64,000 bases of DNA from Clostridiaceae bacterium (GTDB lineage: Bacteria > Bacillota > Clostridia > DSM-8532). Position numbers and translations under genes: made by a program. The notes under the pieces are model-generated. The model was not told the DNA's origin. It searched no databases and saw only the letters and a list, made by a program, of their open reading frames with translations. The stretch lies in assembly GCA_012719545.1 (NCBI GenBank), contig JAAYAD010000057.1, forward strand, positions 22,448-86,447, read 5' to 3'. Of the stretch, positions 17,179 to 26,633 are shown one piece after another. Each line of letters starts with the position of its first letter. Position 1 is the stretch's first letter.

Positions 17179-17249
17179 ATATTAAGTTGATAATATCAAT
17201 GTATAAGTGCATAGATATCTGATTTTAGATAATTTATACTCAAATTTAT

Positions 17250-17283
17250 GGGGAACAGGCACAGCCTGTTCCCTTATTTTTTC
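17250..17283 (+). terminator. Terminator of the sugar operon
   Basis: GGGAACAGGC (17251-17260) pairs perfectly with GCCTGTTCCC (17264-17273), followed by TTATTTTTT. A strong intrinsic terminator 72 bases after the isomerase gene. Confidence 0.9.
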
Positions 17284-17551
17284 AAAACATTACCTTTTAT
17301 CAACTATCAGTTGTATTAAAACACCAGCAATTGAGGAATACAACAACTATTTTATTTGATTTTTAACTTTTTCATGAAATAATATAGATGTGATTTAGTG
17401 TTCTAAAGACAGTTTTTCATGTAATATTATTACATCAAAGGTAAGCAATATCTATGGACAACTATCAGGTAATCATCATATTTATTCATGCGAAATACTT
17501 GCAGTTATATTAAATAAAAAACAGCAATAAGAAAGAGATAAGGAGCATTAT
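17284..17551 (+). promoter_or_regulatory. Upstream region of the 17552 gene with a candidate promoter
   Basis: AT-rich, no open frame. A plausible promoter is TTGATT (17356-17361), 18-base spacer, TAATAT (17380-17385), about 165 bases before the gene. AAGGAG (17540-17545) is the ribosome-binding site. Nothing else stands out. Confidence 0.35.
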
Positions 17552-18592
17552 ATGAATTTAGGATTTTTTAGAGAAATTCTGTCTCGCAATGAAGAGATAA
17601 AGGTAATAGGGAAATATGCTGAAGTTGACGGAGTCATATGTAATGTAATGGGAATATTACGCGATGTTGAGGGGATGCGGCTTTTAATTTTACTATATGA
17701 CGAGATTTATCGGCAAAAAGTTGAGGAAAGTGAATTGGCTCAATTGTCTGAATATCCGTCAAGGCCTGAGACTAACAGGATGATGTTGAGCAGAGACAGA
17801 ATAGATGTAAATAATCCATTCAAGTCAGTTTCAAAAGTGTTCATTGGAGAAAGAGAATTTAAAATAAACGGTACACATTATCGACGACTGAATGTGCAGG
17901 ACTGGGAGCCTCTTTTGATTATAGCAAAATTCCTGAATAATGGGTGGCAGCCTAATGGCATTGATTATCAAAATATTGATATGTTGTTCTTAACCAGCTT
18001 GAAAATAGAAGGTGAATATGATTCCATACCTGAATTAAATCATAACCCCGAGCTATGGTTCGTAACAGGACCTAGCCATGCAGTACATCAAGTGGAGAAA
18101 CCTGTTACTTTGGTTGTAGGAGATAATCCTGAAAAATTAGTGTTTCAAGACGCAGAGACTGGTACCGAACATTGGGTACAGATTAACAGAGTATATTTGA
18201 CAGATATTTGGGATGATATGGATAAAATCTTTTCAAACCCTAAGCTTCTGGAGCAGATGACTCCTGAACAAATTAACAGGGCAAGATTAGATTTTGAGAA
18301 AAAATTCTCTGAAGTTTGCCCTAAGGGGATGTATCTACCTGTAATAGAGTATGAATGTGAGGAAGATATATCTCTGGAGTTCTATACTAAATCTTTTCTG
18401 GATGCAAAACCTTCAAATACAAGCAGCAGTATAGGGTTTATATATCGGCCGGATCAACCTACAGGAATTTTGGGTCTTAAGCTTAAAGCTGCTGTTATCC
18501 AGGAACCTGTTCCGAAAGATACCAATATAATTGAGGCAGAACTGTTTCAATATATTGAAACTACTGACAGTAGGGATTTTATATTGAAGTAG
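17552..18592 (+). CDS. Uncharacterised protein, 346 aa
   Basis: I do not recognise this family. The frame is well supported: ATG with AAGGAG eight bases upstream, normal codon use and full-length reading. The protein is soluble, acidic and has no signal peptide or membrane segment. Visible features include a Trp-rich middle (QDWEPLLIIAKFLNNGWQPNG, about 120-140), a PSHAVHQVEKPVTLVVGD stretch (about 175-192) and a charged helical segment near 230-260 (LLEQMTPEQINRARLDFEKKF). It precedes another gene of unknown function by 78 bases on the same strand. Large soluble proteins of this style sometimes act as immunity or housekeeping partners, but nothing here proves a role. Confidence 0.75.
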   Translation: MNLGFFREILSRNEEIKVIGKYAEVDGVICNVMGILRDVEGMRLLILLYDEIYRQKVEESELAQLSEYPSRPETNRMMLSRDRIDVNNPFKSVSKVFIGEREFKINGTHYRRLNVQDWEPLLIIAKFLNNGWQPNGIDYQNIDMLFLTSLKIEGEYDSIPELNHNPELWFVTGPSHAVHQVEKPVTLVVGDNPEKLVFQDAETGTEHWVQINRVYLTDIWDDMDKIFSNPKLLEQMTPEQINRARLDFEKKFSEVCPKGMYLPVIEYECEEDISLEFYTKSFLDAKPSNTSSSIGFIYRPDQPTGILGLKLKAAVIQEPVPKDTNIIEAELFQYIETTDSRDFILK

Positions 18593-18670
18593 TATGCATC
18601 GACTTGTTCTTTTCGACTATCATTGGTATTAAAAAATATTTTAGTTTGATAATGTTAAGGGGTTTTTAAA

Positions 18671-19516
18671 TTGAAGTATATGACAAAAGAATGGTATGAA
18701 ACCATGCAGAAAACAGGTTTTCATTTGTTATTAAATGTGTCAGAAGAAGCTGAGATGTTTTCTGAAGAATATTTTGAACGACTTTACAGGATGAAGGAAA
18801 ATGAATATTTGCAATTACAGGAAGAGGTTTCTAAAGTAAAATTTGAAGATATTTTTCCGGAAGAATTTAATTTTGTGCCTCTTTCTGGCGAATCACTGGA
18901 GCCTGCAGAATTAGAAGAAGCAAAACGTCATTACTTTGAAATTCGTGAACAAGCACGTTTGAACTATCTAAACAGACCTGCCTTTGATCCGGAACAAGAA
19001 AAGGTGAAGTTCAGAGAAAAACTTGAGTTTAAAATACAGCATTTAGAAAAAATGTTACCCCAGGAAATATTGCAAAAAGTTGCTGATATTCGTGTATTAG
19101 CTCTGGATTACGCTTCTGATGAAGTTAAAAAAGCATTAACAGAATACTCCGAATCAAACAGAAAAGCAATCGAGGCCACCCAAAAGGCTTACTGGGAAGA
19201 ATATAAGAAGATTTTCAAGGATGAAGAGCCATCTTTTATATCTAATTTTAAGTTCCACGATTGCAAAGTAGTATCATGCCTCCAAAAAGGCGAAGATACT
19301 GTTATAACACTCGATAATACCGGTGGATTTACTAATATCAAGGAAATTATCTTAAAAAACTGCATTATACAGAAACTGGATGCCCCTCTTGAAGGCGCTT
19401 GGTGGTTATATGATGAAATATATAAAACTGATGAAGGTTATGAAATACATGTCCTGCTGGAGAAAAAAGAATTGATTGATTTTATTGTTACTGTAACTGA
19501 TGTGGAGTACGAATAA
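18671..19516 (+). CDS. Uncharacterised protein, DUF4085-like
   Basis: A soluble, highly charged protein of 281 aa. The opening MTKEWYETMQKTGFHLLL resembles proteins annotated DUF4085 in Bacillus and Clostridia (from memory, unconfirmed). Residues 30-180 are predicted largely helical with many Glu and Lys; the C-terminal third is richer in beta strands (HDCKVVSCLQKGEDTVITLD and GGFTNIKEIILKNC). I favour the TTG at 18671, which lies eight bases after AAGGGG, over the ATG three codons later, whose spacing would be too long. The gene probably shares a transcript with the preceding unknown gene. Confidence 0.75.
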   Translation: MKYMTKEWYETMQKTGFHLLLNVSEEAEMFSEEYFERLYRMKENEYLQLQEEVSKVKFEDIFPEEFNFVPLSGESLEPAELEEAKRHYFEIREQARLNYLNRPAFDPEQEKVKFREKLEFKIQHLEKMLPQEILQKVADIRVLALDYASDEVKKALTEYSESNRKAIEATQKAYWEEYKKIFKDEEPSFISNFKFHDCKVVSCLQKGEDTVITLDNTGGFTNIKEIILKNCIIQKLDAPLEGAWWLYDEIYKTDEGYEIHVLLEKKELIDFIVTVTDVEYE

Positions 19517-19551
19517 GCCTTGTCTAATAGTATCATGGAGAAATCTATATA

Positions 19552-19580
19552 AAGGCTCCTATTGTATAATACGGAGCCTT
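19552..19580 (+). terminator. Hairpin after the DUF4085-like gene
   Basis: AAGGCTCC (19552-19559) pairs with GGAGCCTT (19573-19580). It is not followed by a T tract on the plus strand, so it is a weak terminator or only an mRNA 3' end structure. Confidence 0.4.
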
Positions 19581-19695
19581 AAAAAGATCATGTTAAAAAA
19601 TAAAATAAGTTTTAATTAAACAATGACTTTCCTCCTAACAATTAAAAATAACCGCTTGAATAGAACAGCTTATTACTGTTCGCGTCAGTTTTGGT

Positions 19696-19724
19696 TTGCC
19701 ATAATCTGGAAATTGTGATACTAT
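19696..19724 (+). promoter_or_regulatory. Promoter of the small membrane protein gene
   Basis: TTGCCA (19696-19701), 17-base spacer, TACTAT (19719-19724), about 50 bases before the ATG at 19778. Confidence 0.55.
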
Positions 19725-19777
19725 TATTATGTAACCATTTTGAATTATACAATATTTAGTCTCACGGAGGTGATGTT

Positions 19778-20200
19778 ATGCAGATTGAATATGAAAACGG
19801 TGTACCCAAAGGTTATTTGGAGAGAAGAAAAAAAGCCGGGATTATTTATGCCTGCTCTGTATATCTATTTTGTGTTTTTACTTTGCTGGTAAAATATCAA
19901 GTTCTCATTCTTGAAAACACGACAAGTCAAATCGTGTACAGCCTGTTAATTATCATATCCCTCGGCTGTATGTGTTACAATGTCCTGGCACAACGGAATT
20001 TCAAAGGCCTTGTCATGTATAACCATATTAAATTCAAAGCTTTCACCGCATTGGAAAAGCTGTTATATACACTGCCTGTGATTGTGTCAGCAATCTTCAT
20101 CCCGCTTAACATCATCATTTACATTCTTATGACAGGAGCATGCTATGTTGCTGTTGGCAGCATGACTGATACAAATCGTAATTACGATTCTTATATATAA
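19778..20200 (+). CDS. Small integral membrane protein of unknown function
   Basis: A 140-aa protein with about four hydrophobic segments (near residues 24-42, 52-69, 94-110 and 112-127) and a basic N-terminus (GYLERRKKAG), suggesting a cytoplasmic N-terminus. I do not recognise the family. CACGGAGGTGATG precedes the ATG, a very strong ribosome-binding site. It has its own promoter and is separated by 97 bases from the next gene. Function unknown. Confidence 0.75.
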   Translation: MQIEYENGVPKGYLERRKKAGIIYACSVYLFCVFTLLVKYQVLILENTTSQIVYSLLIIISLGCMCYNVLAQRNFKGLVMYNHIKFKAFTALEKLLYTLPVIVSAIFIPLNIIIYILMTGACYVAVGSMTDTNRNYDSYI

Positions 20201-20297
20201 TATTGTTCAATGATTGATAGTACCATTGGGTGCTTACATATTTGCTTTCTCAGTCTGGGTATACTACCTGTAAATTACTTTATTGAGGGTGATACCC

Positions 20298-22328
20298 ATG
20301 ACAAACCCAGATAGAAAATCTAATAGACTCATTAATGAGAAATCACCATATTTATTGCAACACGCATATAACCCCGTGGACTGGTATCCATGGTGTGATG
20401 AGGCCTTTACCAAGGCAAAAACAGAAGATAAACCTATCTTTTTATCAATAGGCTATTCCACCTGTCACTGGTGCCATGTCATGGAACATGAGAGTTTTGA
20501 GGATCCGGAAGTGGCAGAAATCTTAAATAAACACTTTATATCAATTAAAGTTGACAGGGAAGAAAGGCCGGACATCGACCATATTTATATGGAGGTGTGC
20601 CAGGCACTTAATGGACATGGCGGTTGGCCTCTTACAATCATAATGACTCCTGATCAAAAACCATTTTTTGCAGGGACATATTTTCCTAAAAACGATCGCA
20701 TGGGCATTCAGGGGCTCATGAGTATTCTTAATGCCGTAGTTAAAGCCTGGGAAACCAAACGTGATGACCTTTTGGATTCGAGCAGGCAGATTATTGAATA
20801 TATTGCAGGCAGAAAAAGAGAATGCCGGGGAGAGATTTCTAAAGATGTCGCTGATACTGCCTTTTCATATTTTAAACAGAATTTTGACCCAGTGTATGGT
20901 GGATTCGGAACAGCACCCAAATTTCCAACACCACACAATTTAATGTTTCTTTTAAGGTACTGGAAAAGCTCCGGAAAAAAAGAAGCTTTGAATATGGTAG
21001 AGAAAACTCTTGATTCCATGTACAGGGGAGGTATATACGACCATATTGGCTTTGGCTTCTGCCGTTATTCCACCGATAATAAATGGCTGGTTCCCCATTT
21101 TGAAAAGATGCTGTATGACAATGCCTTGCTGGCAATTGCATATCTTGAAGCCTGGCAGGCCACAAAAAAGGATAAATACCGTTTTATTGCCCGGGACATA
21201 TTAACCTATGTTTTAAGGACCATGACTTCACCTGAAGGAGGATTTTTCTGCGCTGAGGATGCTGATTCTGAAGGTATTGAAGGAAAATTCTATGTCTGGT
21301 CGCCGGATGAAATAGAAAAAGTTCTAGGTGAAGAAGACGGAAAAAAGTTCTGCCAATACTACGACATTACCGAAAAGGGGAATTTTGAAGGCAAAAGCAT
21401 ACCTAATCTTATATACAGCTCACTTCCCTACGAAAGTATTGATGAAATCAAGCCCGTAAGAGAAAAGCTCTTTTTATACAGAGAAAACAGAGTACATCCC
21501 CATAAGGATGATAAGATTCTGACATCCTGGAACGGACTTATGATAGCCGCAATGGCCATGGCAGGTCGTATAACAGAAGATGATGCCTTTACAGAGGCCT
21601 CTAAAAAAGCCGTTGAATTTATTTTCAATAAGCTTGTAAGAAGTGACGGAAGGCTTCTTGCAAGGTATCGCGACGGAGAATCAAATTATCTTGCCTATGC
21701 TGAGGATTATGCCTTCCTAACCTTTGGACTTATTGAGCTTTATGAAACAACTTATGATACAGATTATCTTAAAAAAGCCTTAAAGCTTTCGGATGATTTA
21801 CTGAAACTTTTCTGGGATGAAAAGGACGGAGGCCTGTATGTCTATGGCAGCGACAGCGAACAGCTTATAATGCGCCCCAAGGAAATTTATGATGGGGCAA
21901 CCCCTTCTGCCAATTCGGTAACTGCCCTTAACTTTATGAGGCTTTCAAGGCTCACCGGGCGCCATGACCTTGAAGATAAGGCAAATGAAATAATAAAAGC
22001 ATTTTCTGATGAAATTGAAGGTTATCCCATTGCATATGCCTATGCATTAATGGCGCTTCTTTTTGGGCGTGCAGAAGGGCAGGAAATTGTAATTACTGCA
22101 GAGTCTTTAAATGAGGCTAAGCCATTTATAACCATACTCAACAATGATTTCAGACCATTTACAACATCACTGCTTTTAAGTAGTGGAGGGAGGGAATTAA
22201 AAGAGATAGCACCTTTTACAGATAACTATACAACAGTAAATGGCCATGCCGCAGCCTATGTCTGCGAAAACTTTTCATGCAAGGCACCGGTTACAGATAT
22301 TAAAGAGTTTTCAAGTTTATTGAAATAA
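20298..22328 (+). CDS. Thioredoxin-domain protein, DUF255/YyaL family
   Basis: A large cytoplasmic protein of about 676 aa belonging to the YyaL/SPATA20 family. An N-terminal thioredoxin-like domain (DUF255) carries the CHWC motif at residues 56-59 within [17 protein letters not shown], followed by the invariant [11 protein letters not shown]. The remainder is an alpha/alpha toroid like that of N-acylglucosamine epimerases, with [24 protein letters not shown] and [13 protein letters not shown] as family landmarks. The biochemical role is unsettled. I start at ATG 20298, preceded by GAGGGTGAT, rather than at the TTG at 20283. It stands upstream of yqeG-like and comFB-like genes but with 96 bases between. 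Confidence 0.92.
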   Translation: MTNPDRKSNRLINEKSPYLLQHAYNPVDWYPWCDEAFTKAKTEDKPIFLSIGYSTCHWCHVMEHESFEDPEVAEILNKHFISIKVDREERPDIDHIYMEVCQALNGHGGWPLTIIMTPDQKPFFAGTYFPKNDRMGIQGLMSILNAVVKAWETKRDDLLDSSRQIIEYIAGRKRECRGEISKDVADTAFSYFKQNFDPVYGGFGTAPKFPTPHNLMFLLRYWKSSGKKEALNMVEKTLDSMYRGGIYDHIGFGFCRYSTDNKWLVPHFEKMLYDNALLAIAYLEAWQATKKDKYRFIARDILTYVLRTMTSPEGGFFCAEDADSEGIEGKFYVWSPDEIEKVLGEEDGKKFCQYYDITEKGNFEGKSIPNLIYSSLPYESIDEIKPVREKLFLYRENRVHPHKDDKILTSWNGLMIAAMAMAGRITEDDAFTEASKKAVEFIFNKLVRSDGRLLARYRDGESNYLAYAEDYAFLTFGLIELYETTYDTDYLKKALKLSDDLLKLFWDEKDGGLYVYGSDSEQLIMRPKEIYDGATPSANSVTALNFMRLSRLTGRHDLEDKANEIIKAFSDEIEGYPIAYAYALMALLFGRAEGQEIVITAESLNEAKPFITILNNDFRPFTTSLLLSSGGRELKEIAPFTDNYTTVNGHAAAYVCENFSCKAPVTDIKEFSSLLK

Positions 22329-22424
22329 ATTTAGGGAAATATGGAATAAATATCCTCTGGGGTAGGTTGCATAATTTTAAATTGTGTTATAAGCTTACCT
22401 TATACATTAGTACGGAGGATAAAA

Positions 22425-22928
22425 ATGAAAAAACTCTTTAAAGCCGATGCCTATGTAAGCTCTATATTTGAAATAACTCCTGAAGGGCTAAAAAAGAGGG
22501 GAATTTACGGATTAATACTTGATATTGACAATACTTTGGTGGCAACCCATATTAAAGACCCTGATGCCAAAATAATTAAGTATATTAAATCACTCAACGA
22601 TAGCGGCATTAAGACAGTTATTGTATCAAATGCAAGTAAAAAAAGGGTCGAATTGTTTTGTGAACCTCTCAATATAGAATATATTTTTAAAGCCAGAAAG
22701 CCATTGGGTGGAGGTTTTTTAAAGGCTATAGAAAAAATGTGCCTCCCTAAAGAAAAAGTAGCTATCGTTGGTGATCAGCTGTTTACAGATGTTTTAGGCG
22801 GAAACTTAATTGGTATTCACACTATACTTCTTAAACCCATTGATTTAAATGAGCCCATTCCCATCAGGCTTAAACGGATTTTAGAAAAGCCGTTTCTTGC
22901 AAAAAGGCATTTTCAGGATAAATTTTAG
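22425..22928 (+). CDS. YqeG-family HAD phosphatase
   Basis: HAD superfamily IIIA phosphatase of the YqeG type, 167 aa. Motif I is DIDNT (residues 33-37), where the first Asp is the nucleophile; motif II is VIVSNASKKR; motif III Lys lies in RKPLGGGF; motif IV is VGDQLFTDVLGGN. The substrate is unknown; related proteins include phosphatidylglycerolphosphate phosphatases. ACGGAGGAT precedes the ATG. In many Firmicutes yqeG sits with ribosome-assembly or shikimate genes; here it does not. Confidence 0.9.
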   Translation: MKKLFKADAYVSSIFEITPEGLKKRGIYGLILDIDNTLVATHIKDPDAKIIKYIKSLNDSGIKTVIVSNASKKRVELFCEPLNIEYIFKARKPLGGGFLKAIEKMCLPKEKVAIVGDQLFTDVLGGNLIGIHTILLKPIDLNEPIPIRLKRILEKPFLAKRHFQDKF

Positions 22929-22991
22929 TGTTTTTGATTGAATTTTTATGCTAAGATTATAATTGTTAAATACTAAAGGGGAGGCTATTAT

Positions 22992-23282
22992 ATGCACCAA
23001 TTAAAAAATTACATGGAAGAAATAGTTTTAAGCACTATGGAAGAAATCCTTAAGGATATTAATATGTGCAAATGCGATCGCTGCAAGCTTGATATCGCGG
23101 CCAAGGCATTAAACGATCTTCCTCCTCAGTACATAGTCACCCAGAAGGGCGAGATTTACTCCAAGATTAACAACCTTAAGACTCAATTTGAGGTCGACAT
23201 AATAGCTGCTGTTACGAAGGCGGCCATTCTTGTTAAGAGAAATCCCAACCATGATGTAAAAAGAATAGGGGAAACTGATTAA
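22992..23282 (+). CDS. ComFB-like late competence protein
   Basis: Small protein of 96 aa resembling ComFB. It begins LKNYMEEIVLSTMEEIL, then has a Cys cluster MCKCDRCKLD (Cys 26, 28 and 31) and ALNDLPPQYIVT, all typical. The Cys residues probably bind zinc. ComFB-domain proteins occur widely outside competence operons, and in cyanobacteria some bind cyclic dinucleotides; the role here is unknown. AAAGGGGAGG precedes the ATG. It lies just upstream of the rpsB leader. Confidence 0.82.
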   Translation: MHQLKNYMEEIVLSTMEEILKDINMCKCDRCKLDIAAKALNDLPPQYIVTQKGEIYSKINNLKTQFEVDIIAAVTKAAILVKRNPNHDVKRIGETD

Positions 23283-23354
23283 TAATTTGCTTATGTCGGA
23301 ATAATAAGCCTAGGTAAAGGTTGTTATTGCCTCTTAACAGGTAAGCAAATTATT
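23281..23354. repeat. 13-bp inverted repeat flanking a 48-base loop
   Basis: AATAATTTGCTTA (23281-23293) is perfectly repeated in inverse at 23342-23354. The interior contains GGAATAATAAG and TTGTTATTGCC, which can extend the stem. No T tract follows, so it is not a standard terminator. It could be a 3' mRNA structure of the ComFB-like gene or a small structured RNA. Confidence 0.45.
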
Positions 23355-23413
23355 CAAGGTGAATATAAGTCTCCAAATTATCTTAAATTATGTTTCCGTA
23401 ATAAAAAGTATGC

Positions 23414-23442
23414 TTGCCAAGTATTAGGCCACATGCTATAAT
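23414..23442 (+). promoter_or_regulatory. Sigma-A promoter of rpsB
   Basis: TTGCCA (23414-23419), 17-base spacer, perfect TATAAT (23437-23442). Start of transcription is expected near 23450, leaving a leader of about 110 bases before rpsB. Confidence 0.82.
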
Positions 23443-23478
23443 GTTACGGGTTAATTTTAGAACACACGCTGTCTGATT

Positions 23479-23520
23479 TGCAAAGATGTGCTTATTAATG
23501 GAGTTAATAAGTCCTTTGCA
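23479..23520 (+). promoter_or_regulatory. Hairpin in the rpsB 5' leader
   Basis: TGCAAAG (23479-23485) pairs with CTTTGCA (23514-23520) and CTTATTAA (23491-23498) with TTAATAAG (23504-23511), giving a two-part stem. Placed between promoter and start codon of a ribosomal protein gene, it may be an autoregulatory site for protein S2; the role is inferred. Confidence 0.5.
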
Positions 23521-23561
23521 GAGGGGAAGACGGCGGAGGAAAAAACAAGGAGGATTTTTTT

Positions 23562-24347
23562 ATGTCAGTTATTTCAATGAAGCAACTGCTTGAAGCAGGC
23601 GTACACTTTGGTCACCAAACCAGAAGATGGAACCCCAAGATGGCGGAATACATCTTCACAGAAAGAAACGGAATCTACATCATCGATCTCCAGAAAACAG
23701 TCAAGAAAATTGAAGAGGCTTATTACTTTGTAAGGGATCTTGTGATGGAAGGCGGAAATATTCTTTTCGTCGGTACCAAGAAGCAAGCCCAGGATGCAAT
23801 TAAGGAAGAAGCTGAACGCTGCGGTCAATTCTATGTAAATAACAGATGGCTTGGCGGTATGCTTACAAACTTCAAGACCATCAGAAGAAGCATTGATCGT
23901 CTTCTCGAACTCAAGAAAATGCAGTCCGAAGGTATCTTCGAAGTTCTTCCCAAGAAGGAAGTAAGCAAGCTTGTTCTTGAGATGGAAAAGCTTGAAAAGA
24001 ACCTCGGCGGTATTGTTGAGATGAAGAAGCTGCCTGTTGCCATCTTTGTAATAGATCCCAAGAAAGAAAGAAATGCTATTCTTGAAGCCAGGAAGTTAGG
24101 TATTCCCATCATTGCTGTTGTTGATACCAACTGCGATCCTGATGAAGTTGACTATGTAATTCCCGGAAACGACGACGCTATCAGAGCTGTTAAGCTTATC
24201 AGCTCCAAGATTGCAGATGCTGTTATCGAAGCAAGACAGGGAGAAATGGGAGCAATAGAGAAGGCTGAGGAAAACGCTGAAGAAGCTCCTTTAACTGAGG
24301 AAGCAATTGAAAAAATTGAAGAAGTAGAAGAGGCTAACGCTCAATAA
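23562..24347 (+). CDS. rpsB: 30S ribosomal protein S2
   Basis: Ribosomal protein S2, 261 aa, part of the small-subunit head/body junction. The opening [25 protein letters not shown] and the blocks [51 protein letters not shown] and VDTNCDP are universal S2 sequence. An acidic C-terminal tail (rich in Glu/Ala) follows residue 230. CAAGGAGGAT precedes the ATG. It heads the conserved rpsB-tsf-pyrH-frr cluster and has its own strong promoter and structured leader. Confidence 0.98.
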   Translation: MSVISMKQLLEAGVHFGHQTRRWNPKMAEYIFTERNGIYIIDLQKTVKKIEEAYYFVRDLVMEGGNILFVGTKKQAQDAIKEEAERCGQFYVNNRWLGGMLTNFKTIRRSIDRLLELKKMQSEGIFEVLPKKEVSKLVLEMEKLEKNLGGIVEMKKLPVAIFVIDPKKERNAILEARKLGIPIIAVVDTNCDPDEVDYVIPGNDDAIRAVKLISSKIADAVIEARQGEMGAIEKAEENAEEAPLTEEAIEKIEEVEEANAQ

Positions 24348-24368
24348 TCAATAATTAGGAGGATGGCT

Positions 24369-25016
24369 ATGGAAATTAGTGCCAGCTTAGTTAAGGAATT
24401 GCGTGAACTGACCGGCGCAGGAATGATGGATTGCAAAAAGGCTCTCCAGGAAAGCAACGGAAACATGGAAAAGGCTATCGAATATCTTCGTGAAAATGGT
24501 CTTGCAAAGGCTGCTAAAAAGGCAGGCAGACTTGCTTCCGAGGGTATTGTTGAGGCATATATTCACGGCGGCGGTCGTATTGGTGTTCTTGTAGAAGTAA
24601 ACATTGAAACCGACTTTGCAGCTAAGAACGAAGAATTCCGTTCCTTTGTAAAGGATATAGCAATGCAGATTGCTGCTATGAGCCCTCAGTACGTCAGAAG
24701 AGAAGAAGTTCCCGCTGAGGTAGTTGAGAAGGAGAAAGAAATCCTTAAGGCTCAGGCAATGAACGAAGGCAAGCCTGAACATATCGCTGAAAAGATGGTT
24801 GCAGGCAGACTTGAAAAGTTCTTCAATGAAGTATGTCTTCTCGAACAGCCCTTCATTAAGGACAGCGACAAGACCGTTGAGCAGGTTCTCAAAGAGAAGA
24901 TCGCTCTTATCGGTGAGAACATAAACATCAGAAGGTTTGTTCGTTTTGAGAAAGGCGAAGGCCTAGAAAAGAAAGAAGAAAATTTCGCAGACGAAGTAAT
25001 GAAGCAAATAAAATAA
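24369..25016 (+). CDS. tsf: Elongation factor Ts (short form)
   Basis: EF-Ts, the guanine-nucleotide exchange factor of EF-Tu, about 215 aa. The N-terminal UBA-like domain is [20 protein letters not shown]; the exchange motif [10 protein letters not shown] is at residues 81-90. It is the short form lacking part of the second core subdomain found in the roughly 280-aa Escherichia coli protein, as in many Clostridia. I choose ATG 24369 because AGGAGG (24357-24362) would touch the earlier ATG at 24363. It lies 21 bases after rpsB. Confidence 0.97.
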   Translation: MEISASLVKELRELTGAGMMDCKKALQESNGNMEKAIEYLRENGLAKAAKKAGRLASEGIVEAYIHGGGRIGVLVEVNIETDFAAKNEEFRSFVKDIAMQIAAMSPQYVRREEVPAEVVEKEKEILKAQAMNEGKPEHIAEKMVAGRLEKFFNEVCLLEQPFIKDSDKTVEQVLKEKIALIGENINIRRFVRFEKGEGLEKKEENFADEVMKQIK

Positions 25017-25032
25017 GTCTATAAATAAAGTT

Positions 25033-25070
25033 AAGGGTATTTTGATTACCAATCAATATACCCTTTTTTT
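25033..25070 (+). terminator. Terminator between tsf and pyrH
   Basis: GGGTAT-TTTGATT pairs with AATCAA-TATACCC (25035-25063), followed by seven T. A strong intrinsic terminator inside the usual rpsB-tsf-pyrH-frr cluster; pyrH must be reached by read-through or by a promoter I cannot see. Confidence 0.82.
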
Positions 25071-25104
25071 CAAAATAATTTTCTTCAACTTTTACGGAGG
25101 CCAT

Positions 25105-25818
25105 ATGGGTATTAAGTATAAGCGAATAATGTTAAAGATAAGCGGTGAGGCCTTAGCCGGCTCTAAGGAGTTTGGCATAGACCATGAAGTACTGGGCGAG
25201 ATTAGCGACAGAATCAAGGAAGCCTGGGAAATGGGTACGGAAATAGGTATCGTGGTAGGCGGAGGCAATTTCTGGCGCGGTCGCAGCAGTACAGGCATGG
25301 ACAGAACAACGGCCGACCATATGGGCATGATGGCAACGGTGATTAATTCACTGGCTCTTCAGGATGCACTGGAAGACAGAGGGGTTCCCACCAGAGTTCA
25401 ATCGGCAATTGATATGCCAAGAATAGCAGAATCCTATATCCGGAGAAGAGCCGTAAGGCATCTTGAGAAAAAGCGCGTTGTTATTTTTGCCTGCGGTACC
25501 GGTAATCCTTATTTCTCTACCGATACAGCTGCTGTATTAAGGGCTGCTGAAATTGAGGCAGAAATCATACTTCTTGCCAAGAATGTTGATGCCGTTTATG
25601 ACAGTGACCCGAAGGTAAATCAGGATGCCATACGTTTTGATAAAATCAGCTATATGGAAGTACTGCAGCGTCAGCTTGGAGTAATGGACACAACAGCTAC
25701 TTCATTATGCATGGACAACAATATCCCGCTTTTAGTTTTCAGCATCAGGGAACCTGAAAATATAGTTAAAGTTTTAAATGGTGAAAAAGTTGGTACATTT
25801 GTTGCTAGGGAGGTCTAA
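25105..25818 (+). CDS. pyrH: UMP kinase
   Basis: Uridylate kinase of the amino-acid-kinase fold, about 237 aa, converting UMP to UDP in pyrimidine nucleotide synthesis. Landmarks are [13 protein letters not shown] at the N-terminus, [13 protein letters not shown] (phosphate binding), [20 protein letters not shown], and [20 protein letters not shown]. Start ATG 25105 follows ACGGAGGCC; an in-frame upstream start at 25042 would fall in the terminator. The end is followed 4 bases later by frr. Confidence 0.97.
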   Translation: MGIKYKRIMLKISGEALAGSKEFGIDHEVLGEISDRIKEAWEMGTEIGIVVGGGNFWRGRSSTGMDRTTADHMGMMATVINSLALQDALEDRGVPTRVQSAIDMPRIAESYIRRRAVRHLEKKRVVIFACGTGNPYFSTDTAAVLRAAEIEAEIILLAKNVDAVYDSDPKVNQDAIRFDKISYMEVLQRQLGVMDTTATSLCMDNNIPLLVFSIREPENIVKVLNGEKVGTFVAREV

Positions 25819-25822
25819 ATGT

Positions 25823-26377
25823 ATGGAAAAGAATTATGATCAATTTAAAACCAAAATGGATAAAACTATTAGTGTTCTTAAAAGTGAGCTGAGTTCTATA
25901 CGTGCCGGAAGAGCAAATCCTCATTTGTTAGATAAGATTACCATAGAGTATTACGGCACACCTACACCAATTAACCAACTGGCCAATATTCAGGTTCCGG
26001 AAGCTCGTCAGATTGTAATTCAGCCTTGGGACGGCAAAATTCTCAACGATATAGTAAAGGCTATCCAAACCTCCGACCTTGGAATCAATCCAAACAACGA
26101 CGGAAAGGTTATAAGGCTTGTATTCCCGCCTCTTACTGAGGAAAGAAGAGTAGAGCTTACCAAGGATGTTAAAAAGCTTGGTGAGCGCGATAAGGTGGCA
26201 ATTCGTCAGATTCGCCGTGACGCCCTTGAGCATTTCAAAAAGCTCGAAAAGTCAAAGGAAATCACTGAGGATGACCTTAAAACTGCAGAAAAAGACATCC
26301 AGAAGATTACCGATGACTACATTGCCAAGGTTGATAAGATTATAGAAGATAAAATTAAAGAGATTATGGAAGTTTAA
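25823..26377 (+). CDS. frr: Ribosome recycling factor
   Basis: RRF, which with EF-G splits the post-termination ribosome; 184 aa, standard length. Landmarks are [59 protein letters not shown] and the C-terminal helix. ATG 25823 follows AGGGAGGT. It directly follows pyrH. The genes that commonly follow (uppS, cdsA, dxr) are absent; a terminator and an MFS gene come next. Confidence 0.97.
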   Translation: MEKNYDQFKTKMDKTISVLKSELSSIRAGRANPHLLDKITIEYYGTPTPINQLANIQVPEARQIVIQPWDGKILNDIVKAIQTSDLGINPNNDGKVIRLVFPPLTEERRVELTKDVKKLGERDKVAIRQIRRDALEHFKKLEKSKEITEDDLKTAEKDIQKITDDYIAKVDKIIEDKIKEIMEV

Positions 26378-26421
26378 AATTTTAAATTAATACATCTTTA
26401 CTTTGAACAGCAATATTGAAT

Positions 26422-26459
26422 AGCAATAAAGACTAAGCAGTTGCTTAGTCTTTATTGCT
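26422..26459 (+). terminator. Terminator after frr
   Basis: A perfect 18-bp inverted repeat (26422-26439 with 26442-26459). The compact version GACTAAGCA/TGCTTAGTC followed by TTTATT is a normal intrinsic terminator. The symmetric A-rich and T-rich flanks would let it work in both directions. From 26460 to 26633 I see only a short GATTAGC/GCTAATC hairpin near 26510-26532 and the ribosome-binding site of the next gene. Confidence 0.78.
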
Positions 26460-26633
26460 GAATATGATAATTGGCGATATCTATCTTAAGGATGTTGGCA
26501 ATTCTTTGATTAGCATTCCTAAAGCTAGCTAATCAGCCGTTAAGGTAAGAATATATCCTCTTATCCATAGCATTTAACGTAAAAGCAGGCAATAGACCTG
26601 ATTATTAATTAAATTTATTGGTGGGGGAACGAA

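Noticed and set aside
17552..19516. Toxin-immunity pair interpretation of the two unknown genes
   Set aside because: No toxin domain, secretion signal or recognised immunity family could be seen; not supported.
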